A DNA stretch of 25,326 nt. Origin: Lachnospiraceae bacterium. Its GTDB lineage: Bacteria > Bacillota_A > Clostridia > Lachnospirales > Lachnospiraceae. Positions 14,415 to 23,955 of this stretch are shown piece after piece (the stretch's first letter is position 1; the number at the start of each line of letters is the position of its first letter). The notes below the pieces were generated by a model. It did not search any database. It saw only the letters and a program-made list of their open reading frames with translations, and was not told where the DNA came from. The stretch covers positions 1 to 25,326 of the forward strand of contig JAFXDD010000046.1 of assembly GCA_017516285.1 (NCBI GenBank). Reading direction: 5' to 3'. The translations under genes were made by a program, and so were the position numbers.

Positions 14415-15791
14415 TTAGAAAAACTTTCTGCCGCCGCGGCCGCCCATGCCAGGGAAACCACCTAATCCGCCAAAGCCACGCTTGCCCATGCCGCTAAACT
14501 GCTTCATCATCTTCTGGCTCTGTTCAAACTGCTTAATAAAACGATTTACCACCGCAATATCCACACCGGCACCCTTTGCAATACGATGCTTGCGGCTTGG
14601 ATTTAGAAGCTTGGGATTTCTGCGCTCAGCCGGAGTCATCGATAATACAATTGCCTCTGTACGCGCCATCTGCTTCTCATCGATTGCACCTTCCAAATCA
14701 GCGGCCTTCATTCCCATGCCCGGAAGCATACCTAAAATACTGCCAAGACCGCCCATGTTGCGCATCTGCTTCATGCTCTCTAAGTAGTCCTCAAAATCGA
14801 ACTTTCCCTTCTTCATGCGGCTCATCATGTCTTTTTCTTTGGCTTCGTCAATATCGATATTTTCTGCTGCCTTCTCTATCAGAGAGAGCACATCACCCAT
14901 GCCAAGAATACGACTGGCCATGCGGTCCGGATAAAACTGCTCTAAATCGGAAAGCTTTTCGCCCATACCTACAAAAAGAATCGGCTTGCCGGTTACTGCC
15001 TTTACGGAAAGTGCTGCACCACCTCTGGTGTCACCATCCATCTTGGAAAGTACGATGCCATCTACACCAACCTTTTCGTTAAACTCACTGGCTACATTCA
15101 CCGCATCCTGACCTGTCATGGCATCCACTACTAAAAGGGTCTGATGCACGGTTAACTGTGACTTTATCTCCTGCAGCTCTGCCATCATAGCTTCATCAAT
15201 ATGAAGTCGGCCAGCGGTATCCAGAATGACTACGTTATGACCATGCTTTGCTGCGTGCTCTAAAGCTGCCTTTGCAATGTCCACAGGCTTGTGACCCGTA
15301 CCCATACTAAATACATCCACACCCTGCTTCTCACCATTAATATGCAGCTGTTCAATAGCCGCCGGTCTGTAAATATCACAGGCTGCCAGCAAGGGCTTCT
15401 TAGATTTCAGTTTCAACTTTCCTGCAATCTTTGCTGTAGTTGTAGTCTTACCTGCACCCTGTAAGCCTGCCATCATAATCACGGTAATCTGCTGCCCCGG
15501 TGCCATCTTTAACTCGGTAGTCTCACTGCCCATAAGCGTAATTAATTCCTCATGTACAATCTTGACAACCATCTGCCCCGGATTCAAACCGTTCATTACG
15601 TCCTGTCCGATAGCCTTTTCTTCTACTGCCTTGATAAACTGCTTTACTACCTTGAAGTTTACATCGGCCTCTAAAAGAGCCATCTTCACTTCCTTCAGAG
15701 CAAGCTTTACGTCCTCTTCAGTCAAACGACCTTTGGCTCTTAAGTTTTTAAAAACATTCTGTAGTTTGTCTGATAAACTTTCAAATGCCAT
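14415..15791 (-). CDS. ffh: Signal recognition particle protein Ffh
   Basis: A 458-residue SRP GTPase that binds signal peptides on ribosomes and hands them to FtsY. N domain about 1-90. The G domain has GLQGAGKTT (109-117), DIYRPAAIEQL, DTAGRL (191-196), TGQDAVN and SKMDGDTRGG (248-257). A methionine-rich M domain from about 320 has SRKHRIAKGAG for SRP RNA binding and a Gly/Met-rich tail (GMGKRGFGGLGGFPGMGGRGG). Start supported by GGAGG 9 nt upstream. It lies 3 bp after ylxM, the usual pairing. The partner FtsY is encoded at 18405-19355. Confidence 0.98.
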   Translation of the reverse strand: MAFESLSDKLQNVFKNLRAKGRLTEEDVKLALKEVKMALLEADVNFKVVKQFIKAVEEKAIGQDVMNGLNPGQMVVKIVHEELITLMGSETTELKMAPGQQITVIMMAGLQGAGKTTTTAKIAGKLKLKSKKPLLAACDIYRPAAIEQLHINGEKQGVDVFSMGTGHKPVDIAKAALEHAAKHGHNVVILDTAGRLHIDEAMMAELQEIKSQLTVHQTLLVVDAMTGQDAVNVASEFNEKVGVDGIVLSKMDGDTRGGAALSVKAVTGKPILFVGMGEKLSDLEQFYPDRMASRILGMGDVLSLIEKAAENIDIDEAKEKDMMSRMKKGKFDFEDYLESMKQMRNMGGLGSILGMLPGMGMKAADLEGAIDEKQMARTEAIVLSMTPAERRNPKLLNPSRKHRIAKGAGVDIAVVNRFIKQFEQSQKMMKQFSGMGKRGFGGLGGFPGMGGRGGRKFF

Positions 15792-15794
15792 AGA

Positions 15795-16145
15795 TTAAAG
15801 CTCCTCCATTAACCTGCCGGCTATATCCTTTATACCCTTAAGCTTCTCCGGGGATATCCCTTCAAGCTCATCTACAAGGCTCATAATACGCTCTATATCA
15901 CTGCGTACTCTAGTAAATCGTTCTACCAGATGAAGCTTCGCCTCATAACCTCTAAGCTGCTTATCACAACGCCTTAAGAGGTCATGTACACCTTGTCTGG
16001 AAATACCGGCATCTTCAGCAATTTCGCTTAAAGAATAATTTTCAAAAAAGGCTGCTTCGTATATCTTCTGCTGATGCTCGGTAAGCAGCTCACCATAAAA
16101 GTCATATAAAAGACTCTGCTCTACGATTTCCTCTACTGAAGACAT
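15795..16145 (-). CDS. ylxM: YlxM family helix-turn-helix protein, SRP-associated
   Basis: A 116-residue protein of the YlxM/UPF0122 family. A sigma-70 region 4-like helix-turn-helix lies at about 37-58 (YSLSEIAEDAGISRQGVHDLLRR), followed by a charged, probably helical C-terminus. In Firmicutes it is almost always the gene before ffh, and in streptococci the homologue supports the SRP pathway. The ATG at 16145 is chosen because AAGGAG lies 10 nt upstream and the length matches relatives. The promoter at 16201-16229 probably drives ylxM-ffh-rpsP-khpA. Confidence 0.92.
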   Translation of the reverse strand: MSSVEEIVEQSLLYDFYGELLTEHQQKIYEAAFFENYSLSEIAEDAGISRQGVHDLLRRCDKQLRGYEAKLHLVERFTRVRSDIERIMSLVDELEGISPEKLKGIKDIAGRLMEEL

Positions 16146-16185
16146 ACTGTTCACACTCCTTTTATCCAAGTGTAAAGGAATATCC

Positions 16186-16248
16186 CTTGACACCTAAAAC
16201 ATCATACCAAAACAAAGTGCAGGTGTCAAGTATTTTTTCTTGACACCT
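16186..16248. repeat. Three CTTGACACCT boxes around the ylxM promoter
   Basis: CTTGACACCT occurs at 16186-16195 and 16239-16248, and as its reverse complement AGGTGTCAAG at 16221-16230. The first box overlaps the expected transcription start of ylxM, the second its -35 hexamer, and the third forms the far arm of a hairpin. This placement suits a repressor operator, but two of the three boxes are also explained by the hairpin. Confidence 0.6.
16201..16229 (-). promoter_or_regulatory. Promoter of ylxM-ffh-rpsP-khpA
   Basis: On the minus strand consensus TTGACA (16229-16224) and TATGAT (16206-16201) are exactly 17 bp apart, placing the start near 16194 and the leader at about 50 nt. The -35 box lies in one arm of the 17-bp hairpin at 16214-16255. 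Confidence 0.8.
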
Positions 16249-16255
16249 GCACTTT
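16214..16255 (-). terminator. Perfect 17-bp hairpin after yitT (probable terminator)
   Basis: The arms 16214-16230 and 16239-16255 are perfectly complementary, with an 8-nt loop. On the minus strand TTTGTTTT follows, so it probably ends the smc-ftsY-ilvA-yitT transcript. The T tract is interrupted. The downstream arm also contains the ylxM -35 hexamer. Confidence 0.65.
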
Positions 16256-16278
16256 TATTGTATTTTTTGAGATACAAT

Positions 16279-17145
16279 TTATAATTTTTCACTAAAAATA
16301 TTTTTATATCCCTGACCATATATTTCATTGGCACTGGAAACAATCATAAACGCCGTAGGGTCCACTTCCTTGACAATTTCCTCTGCTTTGGGAGCAATTA
16401 CGTTACGCATAACCACCATAATTACTTCCTTCTCCTTGCCACTGTAGGCACCCTTACCCTGAATAAAAGTGACACCCACCTCTAAATCCTTTAACAGCCT
16501 GTCTGCAATAGGCTGACTGTGGTCACTGATAATGTAAATCATCTTGGCTTCATCCGTACCATACAATACCCTATTAAGCACAAAGGCACTGGTAGCAACT
16601 GCAATCAACGCATACATGGCAAGCTCAATGTCTTTAAACACAATAGCACTGATTGCTACAATGGTACAGTCCAGAATAGAAAAAATGGCACTTGTCTTAA
16701 TATGCGGAAACCGCTTCCTGAGCAACCTTACTACAATGTCAGAGCCACCGGTAGTGCTTTCCTTCTTCATAATCATCCCGATACCTATGCCAACCAATCC
16801 GGCACCTGCAATAGCGGATATGAATAAATCATCTGTAACAGCCCCACCATAGTACCGACCAATCCCATCCATCAGACTGGTGCTTAGAACAACACAATAA
16901 AAAGTACGCAAAATAAGCTTCCTACCTAATTTCAAGTATCCCACAATAATAAGCGGAATATTAAAAACAAAGATGATAGTTCCTGTCTCCACCGGAATAA
17001 AACTACTAAGAATAATACCAATACCGGAAAGCCCGCCGGGTGCTAAATGGTTCGGGTCTAAAAACAATGCAATCCCCATGGCATATATCACAGAACCTAT
17101 CGTCATAATAGCATATTCACGCAATAATTTTATTGTATTTTTCAT
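16279..17145 (-). CDS. YitT family (DUF161/DUF2179) membrane protein
   Basis: A 288-residue protein with about five or six membrane helices in the first 190 residues (for example 12-30, 38-62, 84-100, 105-128, 150-185) and a cytoplasmic C-terminal DUF2179 domain (about 220-280). FLDPNHLAPGGLSGIGIIL and KKESTTGGSDIVVRLL are the YitT signatures. The function of this abundant Firmicutes family is not established; transport has been suggested. AGGAGG is only 3 nt from the ATG. It follows ilvA by 24 bp and ends just before the hairpin at 16214-16255. Confidence 0.92.
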   Translation of the reverse strand: MKNTIKLLREYAIMTIGSVIYAMGIALFLDPNHLAPGGLSGIGIILSSFIPVETGTIIFVFNIPLIIVGYLKLGRKLILRTFYCVVLSTSLMDGIGRYYGGAVTDDLFISAIAGAGLVGIGIGMIMKKESTTGGSDIVVRLLRKRFPHIKTSAIFSILDCTIVAISAIVFKDIELAMYALIAVATSAFVLNRVLYGTDEAKMIYIISDHSQPIADRLLKDLEVGVTFIQGKGAYSGKEKEVIMVVMRNVIAPKAEEIVKEVDPTAFMIVSSANEIYGQGYKNIFSEKL

Positions 17146-17169
17146 AATCCTCCTGTTAAAAGCAAGCTT

Positions 17170-18393
17170 TTAGGCAATAGTCGGCATCAACCTTGGCTGA
17201 TAACCTTCCTTTTCTAATGTACTCATAATCTGTTCTTTATGTTCAGTACCATCTGCCTCCATGGTAATTACCAGCTCTACTGCAGCCTTTCTATTGGTTG
17301 TTACAAACTGATTGTGCTCCAGCTTAATAACATTAGCATTACATGCTGCAATAATACCGGAAACTCTGTGTAGCTCACCCGGCTTATCCGGAAGACGAAC
17401 AGCAACTGTAATCACTCTGTCACGGAAAATAAGCCCCTGCTGAACCACACTGGACATGGTAATAACATCCATATTGCCGCCACTCAAGATAGAAACAATA
17501 CGCTTGCCCTTTACATTTAAATGCTTTAAGGCAGCAACGGTCAATAATCCCGAATTTTCTACAATCATTTTGTGATTTTCTACCATATCTAAGAAACAGG
17601 CAACCAGTTCATCATCTTCTACTGTAATAATCTCGTCCAGATTCTCTCTGACATAAGGGAAAATATTGCTGCCCGGTGTCTTTACTGCAGTACCATCAGC
17701 AATAGTATTTACCACCGGCAAAGTAGTAACTTCGCCCTTTTCAAAGGAAGCCTGCATACAATTTGCCCCTGCAGGCTCTACACCAATCACCTTAATCTTT
17801 GGATTTAACAGCTTGGCTAAGGTAGAAACGCCTGTTGCCAAACCACCGCCGCCAATAGGCACCAGAATATAATCCACTAACGGTAATTCCTTAAAAATTT
17901 CCATAGCAATAGTGCCTTGCCCCGTTGCCACTCTTAAATCATCAAAAGGATGAATAAAAGTATATCCGTGCTTTTCAGCCAGTTCATAAGCTTTTGCACA
18001 GGCCTCATCATATACATCTCCATGAAGTACAACCTCAGCCCCATAGGACTTTGTACGATTCACCTTCATAAGCGGTGTAGTATTCGGCATGACAATAGTA
18101 GCCTTACAACCATAACATTTCGCTGCATAAGCCACGCCCTGAGCATGATTACCTGCTGATGCTGTAATGACACCTCTCTGCCTTTCCTCCTCAGACAAAG
18201 TACTCATGGTATAATAAGCGCCCCTTACTTTGTAAGCACCTGTAAATTGCATATTTTCAGGCTTGAAATAAACACGATTACCGGTCTGTGCACTGAAATA
18301 ATCGCTGTAAACCAATTTTGTCTCTAAGGTAACGGACTTTATTACCTCACTTGCTTCTTCAAATTTTTCTAATGTTAATGCGTTTTCCATCAT
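17170..18393 (-). CDS. ilvA: Threonine ammonia-lyase (threonine dehydratase) with C-terminal ACT domain
   Basis: A 407-residue PLP enzyme that deaminates threonine to 2-oxobutyrate, an isoleucine precursor. The PLP lysine is Lys55 (TGAYKVRGAYY). SAGNHAQG (79-86) and IGGGGLATGVS (180-190) bind the cofactor. A single ACT domain (about 330-407: VAVRLPDKPGELHRVSGIIAACNANV) replaces the two ACT-like repeats of the large biosynthetic enzyme. This short form with one ACT domain is the common clostridial type, and the catabolic and biosynthetic roles cannot be told apart here. The gene lies 11 bp after ftsY with GAGGAA upstream. No ilv genes are nearby. Confidence 0.94.
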   Translation of the reverse strand: MMENALTLEKFEEASEVIKSVTLETKLVYSDYFSAQTGNRVYFKPENMQFTGAYKVRGAYYTMSTLSEEERQRGVITASAGNHAQGVAYAAKCYGCKATIVMPNTTPLMKVNRTKSYGAEVVLHGDVYDEACAKAYELAEKHGYTFIHPFDDLRVATGQGTIAMEIFKELPLVDYILVPIGGGGLATGVSTLAKLLNPKIKVIGVEPAGANCMQASFEKGEVTTLPVVNTIADGTAVKTPGSNIFPYVRENLDEIITVEDDELVACFLDMVENHKMIVENSGLLTVAALKHLNVKGKRIVSILSGGNMDVITMSSVVQQGLIFRDRVITVAVRLPDKPGELHRVSGIIAACNANVIKLEHNQFVTTNRKAAVELVITMEADGTEHKEQIMSTLEKEGYQPRLMPTIA

Positions 18394-18404
18394 AGTCTTC
18401 CTCG

Positions 18405-19355
18405 CTAGTTTTCCTCAAATTCTCCATCCTGCACATCAAACAACGCGTTTACAAAGGCATCTGCATCGAATTTCTGTAAATCCTCAATTCCTTCACCCAC
18501 ACCAATAAACTTTACAGGTACTTTCAGCTCTGATTGAATTGCCACTGCAATGCCACCCTTTGCCGTGCCGTCCAGCTTTGTCAACACAATACCTGTCAAA
18601 TCCGTAACAGCACCAAACTCCTTGGCCTGCACCAGTGCATTCTGTCCCGTTGTACCGTCCAGAACAATCAGATTTTCTCTGTGTGCATCCGGAAATTCTC
18701 TGTCGATGATGCGGTTCATTTTCTTTAATTCTTCCATCAGGTTCTTGCGATTGTGCAAACGGCCCGCAGTATCACAAATAAGCACATCTACTCCCCTGGC
18801 TTTTGCAGCATTTACCGCATCATACACTACACTTGCAGGGTCAGTGCCTTCCTTAGAACTAATCATATCCACACCGGCTCGATTAGCCCACTCCTGAAGC
18901 TGGTCATTTGCAGCTGCACGATAGGTATCCGCTGCTGCTATCAACACCTTACGGCCGGATTTTCTGAGGTTATATGCGAGTTTTCCTACAGAAGTAGTTT
19001 TACCAACTCCGTTCACACCTATTACAAAAATCACAGATTTTTTTTGTTCAAATTCATAGGCAGTATCTGAAACCTGCATTTGCTCCTTAATAGACTCAAC
19101 CAACAGCTTCTTGCACTGCCAAGGCACCTTGATTTGAAGCCTGCGCACCTCTTTACGTATACGCTCCATAATTTCAGAGGTGGCATTTACTCCGATGTCC
19201 CCCATAATAAGCTGTTCTTCCAGCTCCTCATAAAAATCCTCGTCTATATCAGAGAATCCACTGAATACCTGATCAATCCCGTGGACAATATTATTTCTTG
19301 TTTTTGCCAAACCGGCTTTTAATTTGGCAAAGAAGCCTTTTTTTTCTTCTCCCAT
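18405..19355 (-). CDS. ftsY: SRP receptor FtsY
   Basis: A 316-residue GTPase, the membrane-associated SRP receptor that docks Ffh-ribosome complexes at the translocon. Helical N domain (about 20-100), then the G domain with GVNGVGKTT (113-121), DTYRAAANDQL, DTAGRLHNRKNLMEEL and TKLDGTAKGG. The acidic A domain of enterobacterial FtsY is absent, as is usual in Firmicutes; a short basic N-terminus (KKGFFAKLKAGLAKTR) may contact lipid. GGAGG lies 9 nt before the ATG, at the very end of smc, with a 4-bp gap between the genes. Confidence 0.97.
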   Translation of the reverse strand: MGEEKKGFFAKLKAGLAKTRNNIVHGIDQVFSGFSDIDEDFYEELEEQLIMGDIGVNATSEIMERIRKEVRRLQIKVPWQCKKLLVESIKEQMQVSDTAYEFEQKKSVIFVIGVNGVGKTTSVGKLAYNLRKSGRKVLIAAADTYRAAANDQLQEWANRAGVDMISSKEGTDPASVVYDAVNAAKARGVDVLICDTAGRLHNRKNLMEELKKMNRIIDREFPDAHRENLIVLDGTTGQNALVQAKEFGAVTDLTGIVLTKLDGTAKGGIAVAIQSELKVPVKFIGVGEGIEDLQKFDADAFVNALFDVQDGEFEEN

Positions 19356-19359
19356 ATCA

Positions 19360-22300
19360 TTATGCCTCCAATTCCTGTTCTACCAGATTTACACTTACCA
19401 ATGCAGAAACACCCTTTTCCTGCATAGTAATACCATACAGTCTGTCTGCCTCCTCCATGGTACCCCTTCTATGTGTAATCACAATAAACTGTGTATACTT
19501 GGTCAGCTTATGTAAATACTTGGCATAGCGACCTACGTTAGACTCATCCAATGCCGCTTCAATTTCATCTAAAAGGCAGAATGGTGATGGTTTCAGGTTC
19601 TGAATGGCAAACAATAATGCAATAGCTGTTAACGCCTTTTCCCCACCAGACAACTGCATCATATTCTGAAGCTTCTTTCCAGGGGGCTGTGCAATAATAC
19701 GAATGCCTGCTTCCAGAATATCTTCTTCCTCCTGCAGCTCTAACGTACCTTTACCGCCTCCAAACAGTTCCTTAAACACCTTATCAAATTCCATACCAAT
19801 TTCTGCAAATTTCTCTTTAAACTGCTTTCTCATGGCAGCATCCAGCTCTTCAATAATGCCTTCCAGCGTTTTTTCTGCTTCCACCAAATCGTCATGCTGT
19901 GTCTTTAAGAAGGTATAACGCTCCATCAGATTTTTGTAATCTTCTATAGCATTTACATTCACGTCTCCAAGCTTTTTGATTTCCGCCTTGATTTCAGTAA
20001 TTTCCTTCTTCATGGCAGATAAATCAGTCATATCAGGATTAGAAAGCGTCAAAGCAAGACTCAGGGTAATTTCATATTCATTCCACATGTAATTAATCTG
20101 ATTTTCAATGCTTTCTTCCAGCTTTTCCTTTTGGACGTTTAAACGATAGACTTCTTTATCCAGACCGGAAATCTGCCCGGCCATTTCCTCACGGTTATCA
20201 AAAAACTGCTTTTGCTTACGTGTCAGCTCTTCCTTCTCAGCCATAGCTTCCTTCAGCTTCACCTGTGCCTCTTCCAAAATCTCTCCTGAGTGAAGGATGC
20301 TCTGTGTTAACTCCTCAATGGCTGCCAGTTTATCCACCACATCCTGCTTGCTGACCTCAATATTTACCTCAATCTCCACTAATTCACTGATAAATCTATC
20401 AATTTCACTCTGGATACGATTAATATTCTGCTGATGAAAATCCAAGGTCTGCGTAAAGGAGCGGACTTTCATATCCCATTCATTTACCTTGGCTGCTTCC
20501 TCTTCTTCGGTTACATTTAAATCCAAAAGCTCACCCTGCAATTTAAAAACTAACGCATCTGCTTCTTTTTCTGCCTCCTCAGAAGCTGCAAGCTCCTTAA
20601 GTACCGTCTCTTTTTCCTGGGTAATCTCAAGAAGCTTCTGCTCAATATCCTGAATTTCCTGAGTTAACTCCCCTGCATCTGCAAGAGCCTCTTCTTTTCG
20701 TTCCAATGCAGCTGTAACATTCAAGCGAGCTGTATTTTGTTCTAAAAGCTTCATCTGCAGCTGTGACTTCATCATCTCCACATCCATACGAAGACGATTT
20801 CTTGCTGTTTTCTTTTCTTCGATTTCCCCGTTGATGGCTTCCATCTTTTCCGCCAGCTCTTTGATAGTCTGCTCAATGGCTTCCATCTCTCTTCTGCGTC
20901 CCAGCAGATTGGAATTATTTTTGAAAGCACCACCGCTCATGGCACCGCCCGGAACAAGCATATCGCCTTCCAAAGTAACCATACGTACGGTATACTTAAA
21001 TTTACGGGCAATCTGCACAGCATGGTCAATATTGTCCACTACCACAATTCTGCCCAGCAGACTCTTTGCCACACTACGGTAGGCTTCCTCTACATGCACC
21101 AAACTGTCAGCCAGCCCCAAAACACCATCTTCCTTTAGGCAATCCGTACTTTTAAATTCCTGAGTATTTTTAATACTGGTCAGTGGCAGGAAAGTAGCAC
21201 GTCCTGCTCTCTCTCTTTTCAGCAAAGCAATCATACGCTTTGCTACATCCTCATTATCAGTAACGATGTTTTGAATATTGCCGCCCAAAGCAGTTTCGAT
21301 AGCCAGCTCATACTTGGCATCGGTTTTTAAAATATCCGCCACAACGCCGATAATGCCCTTTTCACGGCCTTTTTGCTCCATAACGCACTTAACAGCACCA
21401 CCATAGCCTTCATATCGCTCTGTCATATTTGCAAGTGCCTCTAATCTGGACTGTTCTCTATGATACTGTTCCTGTGTGCTGCGGTAACTTTCATCACAGG
21501 CTGTCAGCTCTTTACGGAATTCATTCAGCCCATTCTCCTTTTCTGAAACCTCAGCTTCCATTACGCGGATAGCTTCTGAAATCTCCTTAAATTCTTTTTC
21601 CAGAGCTTCTATAGTTTCCTTCTGCTTAGCCTCGTCAGACTTTGCACGCAGCATTCTGGACTGAATTTCTGCCTTGCGAATTTGTGTCTGCTCTACCACA
21701 GAATCAAAACGACTTAGCTTGGACTTAATGGTTGCCCGCTGATTCAGGCCTTCAATAATAGCATTTTTTTGTGCTTCTATCTGATTAGTAACTTCGGTAA
21801 TTTTGTCAAGAACTTCATCCAAATGAGCCTGGGCTTCATCACGTACTCTGGTAATATCCAAAACAGTGGCATCTATTTTCTCTTTGTCTTTTAAAAGCTC
21901 TGCCTTTTCAGCCTCTTTGTCAGCTATTTCCTTCTCAACACTTGCCTTTCGGGAATAAAAATGCTGCTCGTTGCTCTCTGCTGAATGAATCTGCTCCTTA
22001 TATACATTAATCTGACCTTCCAGCTTACCACGCATTACACTGCTGTCGCTCAAAAGAGTTCGCTTTTCCTCTATGGTAACTTCACAAGCCTCTATAGCTT
22101 TGGTAGTCTCTTCATACTCTTCCTTAATATGCTCATACTTAGCATTAGCCTCTTTCAGCTGAGTGCTTGCGATCTCATATTTTTCTTCCACTTGAGCAAG
22201 CTCGGCATTCAGGCGTTTATGCTCTAACAGAAAGCAATTTACATCTAAGGTTTTTAAGCTTTCTTTTTTCTTTAAGTATATTTTAGCCTTTTCAGATTGT

Positions 22301-22920
22301 CTCTCCAAAGGCCCGATTTGCTTTTCCAGCTCTGCCAGAATATCTGACACACGCACCAGATTTGCCTTTTCTTCCTCCAGCTTTTTAGCCGCAGTATATT
22401 TACGTCTTTTAAACTTCACAATACCTGCCGCTTCATCAAAAAGCTCACGACGTTCCTCTGGCTTACCACTTAAGATTTTGTCAATCTGACCCTGCCCGAT
22501 AATAGAATACCCCTCTTTACCAATACCGGTATCATAAAAAAGCTCATTTACATCCTTCAACCTGCAGGTAGTTCCATTAATAATATATTCACTTTCACCG
22601 GAGCGATATAACCTACGTGCTACTGTAACCTCGTTATAATCAATGGGCAGCTGATGGTCCGAATTATCCAGAGTAATGGCTACATAAGCATAGCTTAAGG
22701 GCTTACGGAGCTCTGTGCCGGCAAAAATAACATCCTGCATGCTGCCGCCACGAAGCTGCTTGCTGCGCTGTTCACCTAAAACCCAGCGAACCGCATCTGC
22801 AACATTACTTTTCCCACTGCCGTTTGGTCCAACAATTCCGGTAATACCATTATGGAATTGAAAATTTATCTTATTTGCAAAGGATTTAAATCCCTGTATT
22901 TCTATACTTTTTAAATACAT
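19360..22920 (-). CDS. smc: Chromosome segregation ATPase SMC
   Basis: An 1186-residue SMC protein of full normal length, acting with ScpA/ScpB (not encoded here) to compact and segregate the chromosome. Walker [10 protein letters not shown] at 31-39, a long coiled coil (about 165-500), a hinge (about 505-680, beginning [11 protein letters not shown]), a second coiled coil (about 680-1010), the ABC signature [10 protein letters not shown] at 1090-1099 and Walker B CLLDE at 1115-1119. No frameshift or gap is seen. It starts 5 bp after rnc, whose last codons carry the GAGGAAG ribosome binding site, and sits directly before ftsY, the classic Firmicutes rnc-smc-ftsY order. Confidence 0.98.
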   Translation of the reverse strand: MYLKSIEIQGFKSFANKINFQFHNGITGIVGPNGSGKSNVADAVRWVLGEQRSKQLRGGSMQDVIFAGTELRKPLSYAYVAITLDNSDHQLPIDYNEVTVARRLYRSGESEYIINGTTCRLKDVNELFYDTGIGKEGYSIIGQGQIDKILSGKPEERRELFDEAAGIVKFKRRKYTAAKKLEEEKANLVRVSDILAELEKQIGPLERQSEKAKIYLKKKESLKTLDVNCFLLEHKRLNAELAQVEEKYEIASTQLKEANAKYEHIKEEYEETTKAIEACEVTIEEKRTLLSDSSVMRGKLEGQINVYKEQIHSAESNEQHFYSRKASVEKEIADKEAEKAELLKDKEKIDATVLDITRVRDEAQAHLDEVLDKITEVTNQIEAQKNAIIEGLNQRATIKSKLSRFDSVVEQTQIRKAEIQSRMLRAKSDEAKQKETIEALEKEFKEISEAIRVMEAEVSEKENGLNEFRKELTACDESYRSTQEQYHREQSRLEALANMTERYEGYGGAVKCVMEQKGREKGIIGVVADILKTDAKYELAIETALGGNIQNIVTDNEDVAKRMIALLKRERAGRATFLPLTSIKNTQEFKSTDCLKEDGVLGLADSLVHVEEAYRSVAKSLLGRIVVVDNIDHAVQIARKFKYTVRMVTLEGDMLVPGGAMSGGAFKNNSNLLGRRREMEAIEQTIKELAEKMEAINGEIEEKKTARNRLRMDVEMMKSQLQMKLLEQNTARLNVTAALERKEEALADAGELTQEIQDIEQKLLEITQEKETVLKELAASEEAEKEADALVFKLQGELLDLNVTEEEEAAKVNEWDMKVRSFTQTLDFHQQNINRIQSEIDRFISELVEIEVNIEVSKQDVVDKLAAIEELTQSILHSGEILEEAQVKLKEAMAEKEELTRKQKQFFDNREEMAGQISGLDKEVYRLNVQKEKLEESIENQINYMWNEYEITLSLALTLSNPDMTDLSAMKKEITEIKAEIKKLGDVNVNAIEDYKNLMERYTFLKTQHDDLVEAEKTLEGIIEELDAAMRKQFKEKFAEIGMEFDKVFKELFGGGKGTLELQEEEDILEAGIRIIAQPPGKKLQNMMQLSGGEKALTAIALLFAIQNLKPSPFCLLDEIEAALDESNVGRYAKYLHKLTKYTQFIVITHRRGTMEEADRLYGITMQEKGVSALVSVNLVEQELEA

Positions 22921-22925
22921 AACAC

Positions 22926-23633
22926 TTATTCTTCCTCATCTTGTAATGCTAACAAGGCTTCATAGGCAGCATGCTGCTCGGCAATTTTTTTACTTCTGCC
23001 TTTACCACGTCCGACAACACCTTCTCCCAGACAGGCCTCTACGCCGAACTCTTTCTCATGCTCCGGACCTTTTTCGTACACTACCTTATAAACCAACGGC
23101 TGTTTGTACTTACTTTGTGCCAGCTCCTGCAAAGTAGACTTGGCATCATAAAACAATTTTTTCTTTTCAATATTGTCTAAAATAAATTTAAATATATATT
23201 TTTTGGCTTCTTCTATCCCGCTATCTCTGTAAATGGCGCCAATAACAGCTTCCATAATGTCACAGGCAATGGAATCCCTTCCACGTCCTCCTGTAGCCTC
23301 TTCCCCTTTACCTAATAAGAAATATTTTTCCAGCTCTATTCTCTTGGCCGCAAGAGATAATGCCGGCTCACAAACCAGAGAAGCCCTAAGCTTGCTTAAT
23401 TGCCCCTCAGGCATAGTAGGATATTTAGAAAACAAAAAATCACTGGAAACCATTTCTAAAACTGCATCTCCCAGAAATTCAAGCCTCTCATAATTATCAT
23501 TCTTTAATATACGCATTTCATTGGCATAAGAGCTGTGAGTCAAAGCCTGCTTAATAAGACTTTTATCCTGAAAAGTATAACCTATTCTTTCCTCCAGCTC
23601 TGCAATCCCCTGCGCCATCGCACCCCACTGCAT
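22926..23633 (-). CDS. rnc: Ribonuclease III
   Basis: A 235-residue double-stranded-RNA endonuclease that processes rRNA precursors and structured mRNAs. The catalytic domain carries NYERLEFLGDAVLEM (about 48-61) with acidic active-site residues, plus Asp125 and Glu128 in CDIMEAVIGAIYRD. The C-terminal dsRNA-binding domain runs about 162-231 (STLQELAQSKY...GRSKKIAEQHAAYEAL). The ATG at 23633 is supported by GGAGG 6 nt upstream. A terminator-like hairpin separates it from acpP, so rnc-smc-ftsY expression may depend on readthrough. Confidence 0.97.
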   Translation of the reverse strand: MQWGAMAQGIAELEERIGYTFQDKSLIKQALTHSSYANEMRILKNDNYERLEFLGDAVLEMVSSDFLFSKYPTMPEGQLSKLRASLVCEPALSLAAKRIELEKYFLLGKGEEATGGRGRDSIACDIMEAVIGAIYRDSGIEEAKKYIFKFILDNIEKKKLFYDAKSTLQELAQSKYKQPLVYKVVYEKGPEHEKEFGVEACLGEGVVGRGKGRSKKIAEQHAAYEALLALQDEEE

Positions 23634-23650
23634 AACAACCTCCGCATTTT

Positions 23651-23696
23651 ATAAAAGCAACCCTCTTACCCAAAACACGTAAGAGGGTTTGCTTTC
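23651..23696 (-). terminator. Terminator-like hairpin between acpP and rnc
   Basis: A perfect 9-bp core (CCCTCTTAC, 23661-23669, with 23679-23687) is extended by AAGCAA/TTTGCTT pairing with a small bulge. TTTTAT follows on the minus strand. It lies just after the acpP stop codon and would lower transcription into rnc-smc-ftsY. Confidence 0.65.
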
Positions 23697-23701
23697 ACTT
23701 A

Positions 23702-23935
23702 TTAGTTCACTGCATTTTTGATTAATTCTACTGCCTCTTCTACAGTTCTGATGTCCTCAGCCGCCTCTGCCGGAACTTCAATATCAAATTCTTCTTCGAT
23801 TCCCATAATAATCTGGAAAACATCCAAAGAATCAGCGCCCAGATCATCCATAAAGGTTGTCTCCATCTTTACTTCTTCCGGATCTACATTTAATACATCT
23901 GCAATAATTTGTTTAAGCTTTTCAAATTCTTCCAT
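23702..23935 (-). CDS. acpP: Acyl carrier protein
   Basis: A 77-residue acidic carrier of fatty-acid intermediates. The phosphopantetheine attachment site is Ser36 in DDLGADSLDVFQ, and IGIEEEFDIEVP-like residues follow in helix III, all canonical. AGAGG lies about 8 nt before the ATG. It starts 20 bp after plsX, the usual pairing, since PlsX takes acyl groups from acyl-ACP. A terminator-like hairpin follows directly. Confidence 0.97.
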   Translation of the reverse strand: MEEFEKLKQIIADVLNVDPEEVKMETTFMDDLGADSLDVFQIIMGIEEEFDIEVPAEAAEDIRTVEEAVELIKNAVN

Positions 23936-23955
23936 TTTAAATAACCTCTCTGTTT

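Noticed and set aside
16240..16249. TTGACACCTG resembles TTGACAGCTG at the nadA promoter, suggesting a second NiaR site at ylxM
   Set aside because: Both contain the common -35 hexamer TTGACA, which explains most of the match. The ylxM boxes lack the GACAGCTGTC symmetry.
19360..22920. Several plus-strand frames of 60-110 codons opposite smc, ffh and ftsY
   Set aside because: They are antisense shadows of strongly conserved genes, without ribosome binding sites or recognisable domains.
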